This document shows, in pieces, positions 7,188 through 13,777 of a stretch of 13,777 nt of DNA. The position numbers and the translations under genes are program-made. The stretch covers positions 1-13,777 of the forward strand of contig CANKGM010000029.1 of the NCBI GenBank assembly GCA_947481355.1, given 5' to 3'. The notes under the pieces are model-generated. The model searched no databases and had not been told where the DNA came from. It saw nothing but the letters and a program-made list of their open reading frames with translations. This DNA is from Chitinophagaceae bacterium (GTDB lineage Bacteria > Bacteroidota > Bacteroidia > Chitinophagales > Chitinophagaceae). Numbering within the stretch: position 1 is the first letter of the stretch; each line of letters starts with the position of its first letter.

Positions 7188-10100
7188 TCATCTTGGCTCA
7201 AACAAGACTGGAGAAGTATTATTTCTCAAAAATAAAAATTGCCTTTTTTTATTGGCATTGAATGAAAGAATATTTCTGACTTCCCCTTTTACATTCAACC
7301 CAGTCTGTTTATCAGGTACAATACTCCATTTTCTTGCTCCGTTATTTATTAATAAGTTCCCGAAACTTGCATCCAATCTGCCGAATTGAGGAAGAAAGCC
7401 AAATTCATTTCCACCTAGAATCATATCTAATTTCCCATCTGAATTAATATCAGAGAAGGTAATGGAATTGACTGAAGAAAATTGAATAGCAGTTGGCAGA
7501 GTAACAACTTCAAAATTTCCTGCACCATCATTCCACGCTACAGCTGAACTAGAATAATTCACGGTTTTTTTCTCAGATTGATCAATTTTGACTTCGGGAA
7601 ATAAATCCTGGAAAGTCTTTTTAGCAAAATCAGCATATTTTAAATTTTCAGTCTTAATCATCGGTATTTGCTCCTGCATATCTGCCTTTAGGAATATGGT
7701 ATAGTCTTGCTGATGAATAGATTTAGTAATGATTTTTTCTAAAGCTCCATTTCCATCAAAATCATTTAGCCAGAGTTTAAAAGGGTTTTGTGGAGTACAT
7801 TTAAAATAGCCGTTATCGCCATAGTTTCCTAATACTAGATCCTCTTTGCCATCTTGATCAAGATCTGCTACAGCAACACTTTGCCACCAACCACTATATT
7901 GATCAAGCATCGTCTTTTTTTCAACAAAATGACCTTGCTCTATATTAAAGATTCTTGGAGCCATCCATTCGCCTACTACAATAAGATCTTTTTTATCAGT
8001 GGAAATAATCTTTCCCATGGTAGCATCAGTAACCATACCAAGTTTCAAAAATACAGGTGCCAATTCACTTGTTTTATCCATGAATACGCCACTTCCATCA
8101 TTTATATACAAATAACTTGATGGAGTAACTCCATATTTATAGGGGATACTTCGTGAACCCACAAAAAGATCTAGATCACCATCTTCGTCAAAATCCAATG
8201 ATTGAACCGCGCCAATATTATTTCCATTATGGGGAAACGCTTTTTCTTTATAGGTAAAATTTCCTTTCCCGTCGTTGATAAAAAGCCGATGCTCTAACTC
8301 TGGCCCTGTAGGCAATTTATTATTGCCTCCAGCTCCAATAAAAAGATCAAGGTCATGATCTCCATCAGCATCAAAGAAACAAGAGACTACATCCTCTCTC
8401 TGCTTAAATGATGCAAAATCTTCTTGGTCTTTTAATGTGAAAGCTCCACGTTGATTTTGTATATATACTGCCCCAGCTTGACCGGTTGCACCTCCAATAA
8501 ATAAATCATCTAATCCGTCACCATTTAAATCACCCACAGATCCAGCTGGACCCTCTCTGGATATCATTTTAGGAATAAGCCGCTCTGCATAAAAATCTAC
8601 ATGATCATCTTCTTTATGAACTTGAAAATTTTGGGGCACTTCAACAAGATATTGATTGGCCTGATCGTTTACACCTAACTTGTAATTAGCTACCCCATTT
8701 ACCTCATTTTCATGAACATGGTAAACAGTATCTAGCTTTTTAATGTCTAGACGACTTAATGTAGAATTTGGCCAAAAAATAAAGGCAGAATCTACTTTTG
8801 TTTTATCCCCTAGACCAATAATCATCTTATAATCAATAGATGACTGAAATCCACGAGCAGGAATTAACTCTCGTGAAAGTATTTCTGATCCAACATATAA
8901 AACAACTTTTGATCCAATCGCAAATTTATTATTCTCAACACCACTCAATGTAAAACCCAAATAGTGGGATGAATCCATTTCACGGGTTTTATTCTTATAG
9001 ATGAATGCAGGTTGATTAATATTATTAATCACCATATCAAGATCTCCATCATTGTCTAAATCACCATAAGCAGCTCCATTTGAAAAACTAGGAGTGCCCA
9101 TTCCCCAATCTTTTTGCACTTCGTTAAACTGAAGATTCCCCTCATTATGAAACATTTTGTTCACTACTGGGGTTGATGGAATTTTTTCAACTATACTACT
9201 TACTGCTTGCTTCTCTCCCTTCAAGACAAGATTTTGCACCATATCATTGGCAAAAAAATCAATGAAGTCTTGATTGGTTAAATCGCGTATAATTCCATTA
9301 CAAACATATATATCACTCCGTCCATCATTATCTGCATCAAATGTCAATTCACCCCAACTCCAGTCACTTGCCTGCACCCCTGAGAAATAGGAAATTTCCT
9401 TAAATGCCCCATGTTGGTTATTTAACTGAAGAGAATTATGCATGAACTGGTGATGAAAACCAGAATTAACTTTCAATCGATAAACATCAATATTATCAAA
9501 AGATGTAGTGGTCTTTAATCGATATTCATCATCAGGTAACATCTCTGTAGTAAACACATCAGGATATCCATCATTATTAATATCTGCCATATCTGTTCCC
9601 ATGGAGGCCGTACTATTATGCTCCATCCAATCTGTCATCTCATCCTTGAATGTTCCGTTCTTTTGATTTATATACAAATAATCTCGCTCAAAAAAATCAT
9701 TAGAAACATAAACATCCAACCAGCCATCACCATTCACATCGCCAACGGTAACACCTAATCCAAAGCTAATGAGACTTCCATGAATACCCGCCTCTTTAGA
9801 CACTTCGTGAAATACGCCATTATTATTTTGGTATAAATGATCACCGCCACCCTTAAGAAAATCCTTTACTGGAGAATCTTCGGCTCTTGTATCACGGGCA
9901 TTAACATAGTTAAGCGTGTTTACAGGAATCGGACTATTGTTCACTAAAAAACAATCTAGGTCACCGTCTTGATCATAATCAAAAAATGAAGCATGGGTTG
10001 TGTAGCCTTTATCTGCTAAACCATATTCTATTGCTTTGTCAACAAAATGATTTTTTTTGTCATTGATAAACAATTGATTTGCTCGTTTTGATTCATCATA

Positions 10101-10502
10101 CATATTCCCAGCATTGCATACATAGATATCTAGCCAACCGTCAGCATTAATATCAATCATAACAACACCTGTACTCCATTGTTCCTTATGACCAAAGCCA
10201 GCAGCTGTTGAAATATCTTCAAACTGAAAATTCCCTTTATTAAGAAAAAGTTTATTGGAGCCTTGATTAGAGGTCATGAATACATCTGCCAATCCATCAT
10301 TATTAATGTCACCGATGGCAACACCTCCACCATTATATAAGTTACGGTACTTAAATATATTAGCCTGCTCACTGTCTTTAATGTCATTACTAAAATCAAT
10401 CCCTGAATTTTCGACCTTTTCAAATCGCGTTTCCACTGCAGCTGGATTACAGCCAAGAGCAATAAAAAATATGCAAAAAAAATACGTAGAAACTCTAGAC
10501 AT
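7188..10502 (-). CDS. CRTAC1-like FG-GAP/VCBS repeat lipoprotein with ASPIC/UnbV domain
   Basis: A 1104-residue lipoprotein with lipid Cys C18 (IALGC). It contains 13 calcium-binding D-x-[DN]-x-[DN]-G-type loops. Seven lie in the N-terminal half (starting at D65, D117, D175, D255, D307, D389, D481), followed by an ASPIC/UnbV domain (~535-600, with GFQSS, IIGLG and FWPNS). Six more follow (D658, D711, D770, D880, D914 in DFDGNG, D1018). The order is propeller, ASPIC, second propeller, as in large Bacteroidota CRTAC1-like proteins. The residues after the Cys (N-P-A-A-V-E) lack the acidic cluster of a surface-export signal, unlike SusD and the haloperoxidase. Function is unknown; integrin-like propellers suggest binding to a protein or glycan rather than catalysis. 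The gene lies 69 bases downstream of susD, past a terminator, so expression may need read-through. The ATG at 10502 fits the signal peptide and has no Shine-Dalgarno. Confidence 0.9.
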   Translation of the reverse strand: MSRVSTYFFCIFFIALGCNPAAVETRFEKVENSGIDFSNDIKDSEQANIFKYRNLYNGGGVAIGDINNDGLADVFMTSNQGSNKLFLNKGNFQFEDISTAAGFGHKEQWSTGVVMIDINADGWLDIYVCNAGNMYDESKRANQLFINDKKNHFVDKAIEYGLADKGYTTHASFFDYDQDGDLDCFLVNNSPIPVNTLNYVNARDTRAEDSPVKDFLKGGGDHLYQNNNGVFHEVSKEAGIHGSLISFGLGVTVGDVNGDGWLDVYVSNDFFERDYLYINQKNGTFKDEMTDWMEHNSTASMGTDMADINNDGYPDVFTTEMLPDDEYRLKTTTSFDNIDVYRLKVNSGFHHQFMHNSLQLNNQHGAFKEISYFSGVQASDWSWGELTFDADNDGRSDIYVCNGIIRDLTNQDFIDFFANDMVQNLVLKGEKQAVSSIVEKIPSTPVVNKMFHNEGNLQFNEVQKDWGMGTPSFSNGAAYGDLDNDGDLDMVINNINQPAFIYKNKTREMDSSHYLGFTLSGVENNKFAIGSKVVLYVGSEILSRELIPARGFQSSIDYKMIIGLGDKTKVDSAFIFWPNSTLSRLDIKKLDTVYHVHENEVNGVANYKLGVNDQANQYLVEVPQNFQVHKEDDHVDFYAERLIPKMISREGPAGSVGDLNGDGLDDLFIGGATGQAGAVYIQNQRGAFTLKDQEDFASFKQREDVVSCFFDADGDHDLDLFIGAGGNNKLPTGPELEHRLFINDGKGNFTYKEKAFPHNGNNIGAVQSLDFDEDGDLDLFVGSRSIPYKYGVTPSSYLYINDGSGVFMDKTSELAPVFLKLGMVTDATMGKIISTDKKDLIVVGEWMAPRIFNIEQGHFVEKKTMLDQYSGWWQSVAVADLDQDGKEDLVLGNYGDNGYFKCTPQNPFKLWLNDFDGNGALEKIITKSIHQQDYTIFLKADMQEQIPMIKTENLKYADFAKKTFQDLFPEVKIDQSEKKTVNYSSSAVAWNDGAGNFEVVTLPTAIQFSSVNSITFSDINSDGKLDMILGGNEFGFLPQFGRLDASFGNLLINNGARKWSIVPDKQTGLNVKGEVRNILSFNANKKRQFLFLRNNTSPVLFEPR

Positions 10503-10520
10503 AATATGTCATAAAAATAC

Positions 10521-10552
10521 AAAAAGGTTGCACCAATTGGTACAACCTTTTT
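10521..10552 (-). terminator. Intrinsic terminator after susD, upstream of the FG-GAP gene
   Basis: Inverted repeat AAAAAGGTTG (10521-10530) and CAACCTTTTT (10543-10552), a 10-bp perfect stem. The 12-base loop contains CCAATTGG and could extend the stem by three pairs after one mismatch. Read on the minus strand it lies 19 bases after the susD stop and is followed by a second U-rich run (GTATTTTT). Only 18 bases separate it from the start codon of the FG-GAP gene, which leaves no room for an independent promoter downstream of it. Confidence 0.8.
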
Positions 10553-10571
10553 GCTATAAATTCAATTTCAA

Positions 10572-12149
10572 TTAATACCCGAAATTCTGTTGCAAATTTG
10601 GATTGGTTGAAAGTGCTTGATAAGGAATTGGGAATATAACCCTAGAAGCATCGGATTTATATGGACGCTCTCCAACAGGATCATTAAATTTCTCAAAACG
10701 AATCAAGTCATTTCTTCTCCATCCTTCAAGATAAAGTTCACGACCTCTTTCTGCAAGCAAAACAGGTAAATCTACAGAAGCTAGGTCAGCAACGTTTCTA
10801 TCTGCTCTGATAGAGTTAACCAATGAAAGTGGGCTATCACCGCCTGTAGCAGTTCCACCTCTAAGAATTGCTTCAGCTTTCATCAACAATACGTCAGCAT
10901 AACGGAAGAAAACATATTCATTTTTACTTCCCCAGCCACCATCATTGATTGTAGAAGGATCCAATGGATATTTAACTGTCCTGATTCCTTTTGATTCAGT
11001 CGAATAGAACAAACTAACATCACGTGTGAATACTAATGGACTACCAGACCTATCTTTAAGGTTAACCAATGCATTTCCTACACGCTGACCCTCAGGTCCT
11101 TTTTGTTGTCCAACTAAGAAACCTGCATTGTAACCAACTAATTCTGTAAAACCAGGGATATCAGCTTTTTTGCGAACATCACCGTCTTCAAAACTATCAT
11201 AAAAATCAGCTAAGGTTGTAAATCCATTCCATCCACTTGGAGTTTGACCATAGTGAAAGCCCATGCAAGTAGCCCAAACCACATTTGTACCACCATCACC
11301 ATTGAAACGAGAGAAAATGATTTCTGAAGATTTTGTTCCATTATCCCATTTGAAGTTATCCCAGTAATTTGCTGAGATATGGAATTGAGATGAAGCAGTA
11401 ATTTCATCAGCTAACGCAATTACTTCATTCATATCAGCTGCACTGTGTGTAAATGGCCCTGCTGGTGAACTTGGTGATTGTGTATATACACCTTTATTCA
11501 ATAACACTTTCATTTTCAAAAACTGTGCACCTTGCTTGGTAGCTAAATTCTTATCGCTAGGGGCTCCTGAATAATCTGGAAGGGCTGATATAGCTGCATC
11601 CAAATCAGCCAAAACAAAATCAAGTGCTTCAGTACGTGATTTTACAGTTGGGATATCATCAGGACCAGCTGATGCAGAACGGAAAGGAACTTGACCATAC
11701 ATGTCCATGATTTTCCAAGCATATAATGCCCTAAGGAATTGAGCTTGTGCTTTATCCTGACCAGAAGATCCTTCAACAACTAATGTTGCTTTGAAGAGAG
11801 CTCTATTCAAATTGTTCCAAGCATTAAATACTTGATCATGCGCGTCAGTCCATGTATGAAGATGCAACTTCCTCCATGTACCAAAGTCATCCCAGTCAGT
11901 ACCACGTGTTGGACCACATAATTCATCTGTAGTATGCATATTCATACCATTGATGTTACCTTCTCCAACAAGGTTGTTCAATTCCTCGTATACACTTTTT
12001 AATTCTGCAGTGGATGCACCGCCATCTGATTTATACTCAGACTTAGAACCTAAAAGTTTCTCATCAAGCTTAGAGCATGATGCAACGCTGGTTGCAATGA
12101 ATGCAACGAGCATCAATAATTTAAATAAGTGTGATATTCTATTTTTCAT
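10572..12149 (-). CDS. SusD/RagB family outer-membrane nutrient-binding lipoprotein
   Basis: A 525-residue SusD-like protein that forms the lid of a SusC transporter at the cell surface. The lipoprotein signal ends at C25 (SVASC), followed by S-K-L-D-E, an acidic-flanked start common in surface-exposed SusD proteins. Family features include the N-terminal TPR-like helices with ALYAWKIMDMYGQVPF (residues ~141-156), the FFRYADVLLMKAEAILRGG stretch, the ELYLEGWRRNDLIRFEKF motif, and the ending IPYQALSTNPNLQQNFGY. It lies 20 bases downstream of susC, so the two form one transcript and one complex. The ligand is not readable; SusD proteins mostly bind glycans, but some bind peptides or other nutrients. 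Nothing is truncated. Confidence 0.95.
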   Translation of the reverse strand: MKNRISHLFKLLMLVAFIATSVASCSKLDEKLLGSKSEYKSDGGASTAELKSVYEELNNLVGEGNINGMNMHTTDELCGPTRGTDWDDFGTWRKLHLHTWTDAHDQVFNAWNNLNRALFKATLVVEGSSGQDKAQAQFLRALYAWKIMDMYGQVPFRSASAGPDDIPTVKSRTEALDFVLADLDAAISALPDYSGAPSDKNLATKQGAQFLKMKVLLNKGVYTQSPSSPAGPFTHSAADMNEVIALADEITASSQFHISANYWDNFKWDNGTKSSEIIFSRFNGDGGTNVVWATCMGFHYGQTPSGWNGFTTLADFYDSFEDGDVRKKADIPGFTELVGYNAGFLVGQQKGPEGQRVGNALVNLKDRSGSPLVFTRDVSLFYSTESKGIRTVKYPLDPSTINDGGWGSKNEYVFFRYADVLLMKAEAILRGGTATGGDSPLSLVNSIRADRNVADLASVDLPVLLAERGRELYLEGWRRNDLIRFEKFNDPVGERPYKSDASRVIFPIPYQALSTNPNLQQNFGY

Positions 12150-12169
12150 AATTTATTTATTTAGAAGAT

Positions 12170-13777
12170 TTAGAACCCAATGTTCAATCCTATAGTTATA
12201 GTTCTTGCTTTTGGATATGCAGTATAGTCAAATCCTCTAGATGGAACACCCCTAATTGATTTATCAACATCAACTTCTGGATCAAGTCCTGAGTATTTGG
12301 TAAATAAAGCAAGGTTTTGTCCAGACAAAGAAGCATTCAATGTTTTAATCCATTTGCTCTTCACGTCGAAATTGTACCCGATGCTTGCATTAGCTAAGCG
12401 AACAAAATCACCTTTCTCAAGGAATCTAGAAGAAGGACTTCCTGGATTAAGACCACTTTCAATGCTATTAACCACTTCATTGGTTACGTTTCTACCATTC
12501 TTAAGAGCACCCTTCAAGAAAAGCGCATTAGCTGTATTGTTATAAAGGTAAAATCCAGTTACAGCATTCATGAAAATGCTTGCATTCCACTTTTTATAAG
12601 TAAAACTATTTGTAAACCCTGCAGTAAATTTAGGCAATGCACTTCCAAGAATTTGGTCAAAACCATTATTTGCATAAACTGCATTTCCATCTGCATTCAA
12701 GCGAACAAACACAGGCACCTTAAAACTAAACAATGGATAATTGTTAACAATGGTTTGAGCAAAGGCGCCAGATAGACCTTGACCACTTACTTCACCTGTG
12801 TTAACTACGTTCACACCAAAATCAGTTACCTTATTCTCCAAGAATGTCATGTTGTAATTAATATCCCAACTGAATGACTTACCATATTTACTCTTGATTG
12901 CTTGAAGCTCTAATCCAATTTCATAACCAGTGTTCATTACTAAACCTGGAAGGTTAACCCACCTGTCTGCTGATGCAGCAGGTTGAGGATAAGACGCCAA
13001 GAACAATAAATCTTTTGTGGCTTTGTTGAAGTAATCAAAATTACCTTTCAACCTTGAATTGAATAGAGAGAAATCAACACCAATACCTTTGGTTGTTGTT
13101 TGTTCCCATCTCAAATTTGGATTTGAATTAGTCAAAACAGATTTAGATCCATTTAGGCTAGTACGTTGTAATGCAAGTGCAGCATATGCTGGGAATTCTT
13201 GGTTACCAGTAATACCCCAGTTTGCACGAACATCAAGTTGATTGAAGATTTTTGTAAGACCCGTTGCAAACTTCTCATCAAGCAATCTCCACTTAGCGGC
13301 AAGCGCAGGGAAAGTACCATATTTATGACCAACTGCGAATTTTGATGAACCATCAATCCTTGCTGTAGCTGTTAAGAAGTACTTATCCTTTAAAGTGTAG
13401 TTCACACGAGCAAAATATGATTGTATTTCAGTTTGTGTTGTATCACCAATCCAAACTGTACTGTTAGCATACTTAGAAGGATCATCAACCACAGGAGCAG
13501 ATGGAGTAGTTGGTGCGTTTGCTCCAAGACCCCACTTACGCATTTGTCTGTAGTTGGTAACATTCTTTTGATATGAAAATCCACCCACTGCATTCAACGT
13601 TGAACCACCTTTGAATTGCTTGTCATACGTTAACGTATGCTCAATCAAGGTTGATTTAAGGTCAAGCTCTTGAATAGATGCTCTACCATTCGTTGCATCA
13701 TTACCGGAAATACTACTTCCATTATAAGTTATACCATCCCAACCAATATCTCCACCACCTAGTGATGAATGGAGGCG
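12170..13777 (-). CDS. SusC/RagA TonB-dependent outer-membrane transporter, C-terminal part (5' end outside window)
   Basis: The frame is open to the window edge, so the N-terminal signal, carboxypeptidase-like domain, TonB box and plug lie outside. The 535 residues present are the second half of the 22-strand barrel. Reading in from the edge, the residues before position 13648 (RLHSSLGGGDIGWDGITY and onward to GNDATNGRASIQELDLKST) continue directly into LIEHTLTYDKQ, so 13648 is an internal Leu codon (TTG), not a start. Barrel motifs include RVNYTLKDKYFLTATARID, SSKFAVGHKYGTFPA, NWGITGNQEFPAYAAL, RLANASIGYNF and the final GLNIGF. The terminal Phe is the usual C-terminal signal for the BAM machinery. 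Followed after 20 bases by susD. It imports the ligand bound by SusD using TonB energy. Confidence 0.95.
   Translation of the reverse strand, partial: RLHSSLGGGDIGWDGITYNGSSISGNDATNGRASIQELDLKSTLIEHTLTYDKQFKGGSTLNAVGGFSYQKNVTNYRQMRKWGLGANAPTTPSAPVVDDPSKYANSTVWIGDTTQTEIQSYFARVNYTLKDKYFLTATARIDGSSKFAVGHKYGTFPALAAKWRLLDEKFATGLTKIFNQLDVRANWGITGNQEFPAYAALALQRTSLNGSKSVLTNSNPNLRWEQTTTKGIGVDFSLFNSRLKGNFDYFNKATKDLLFLASYPQPAASADRWVNLPGLVMNTGYEIGLELQAIKSKYGKSFSWDINYNMTFLENKVTDFGVNVVNTGEVSGQGLSGAFAQTIVNNYPLFSFKVPVFVRLNADGNAVYANNGFDQILGSALPKFTAGFTNSFTYKKWNASIFMNAVTGFYLYNNTANALFLKGALKNGRNVTNEVVNSIESGLNPGSPSSRFLEKGDFVRLANASIGYNFDVKSKWIKTLNASLSGQNLALFTKYSGLDPEVDVDKSIRGVPSRGFDYTAYPKARTITIGLNIGF

Noticed and set aside
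7854..8120. Plus-strand open frame of 88 codons, and similar short frames opposite or inside the large genes
   Set aside because: It lies wholly antisense to the FG-GAP gene, has low-complexity composition and no recognisable domain; such frames are shadows of the real coding strand.
13646..13648. Possible start of the SusC-like gene at a TTG codon (13648, minus strand)
   Set aside because: The frame stays open to the window edge and the upstream translation continues typical SusC sequence (GNDATNGRASIQELDLKST), so the codon is an internal Leu.

Overview
This AT-rich window comes from a member of the Bacteroidota. It has a SusC/SusD outer-membrane pair, lipoproteins with Bacteroidota-type lipoboxes, a CRTAC1-like FG-GAP/ASPIC protein, A/T-rich leaders without Shine-Dalgarno sequences, and one promoter matching the Bacteroidota form (TTG, about 20 bases, TAnnTTTG). 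The gene families resemble those of Chitinophagales, Cytophagales or Sphingobacteriales, but I cannot assign a genus. There are eight complete protein genes and one partial one, almost no spare DNA (longest gap 177 bases), and no rRNA, tRNA, CRISPR array or insertion sequence that I can see.

Left part (1-4730), sugar chemistry. A Tat-exported TIM-barrel isomerase/epimerase-like protein (44-985, +) converges on a cytochrome c-PQQ sugar dehydrogenase fusion (982-2421, -). Their stop codons overlap inside a 12-bp hairpin. Divergent from the dehydrogenase is an exported Gfo/Idh/MocA-type oxidoreductase (2529-3635, +), followed by a cytoplasmic PfkB/fructokinase-type kinase (3777-4730, +). Together they suggest oxidation and rearrangement of sugars or polyols in the periplasm, with the kinase capturing a free sugar inside the cell. 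The substrate cannot be read from the sequence.

Right part (4727-13777), cell envelope. Reading leftward on the minus strand: the C-terminal 535 residues of a SusC/RagA TonB-dependent transporter, its SusD/RagB lipoprotein, a strong hairpin terminator, a 1104-residue lipoprotein with FG-GAP repeats and an ASPIC/UnbV domain, then a plus-strand gene, and then a lipoprotein of the vanadium-dependent haloperoxidase/PAP2 superfamily with its own near-consensus promoter. The plus-strand gene (6230-7171) encodes a membrane-anchored protein with a probable GyrI-like effector-binding C-terminus. The likely logic is surface capture and import by SusCD, working with a calcium-binding propeller lipoprotein and a surface haloperoxidase or phosphatase. 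That functional link is inferred from gene order only.

The points most worth a second look are the haloperoxidase active-site substitutions (Cys where Ser is usual in the vanadate-binding Ser-Gly-His), the SusCD/FG-GAP/haloperoxidase neighbourhood interrupted by an opposite-strand gene, the terminator between susD and the FG-GAP gene, and the exported Gfo/Idh/MocA protein without a twin-arginine signal.
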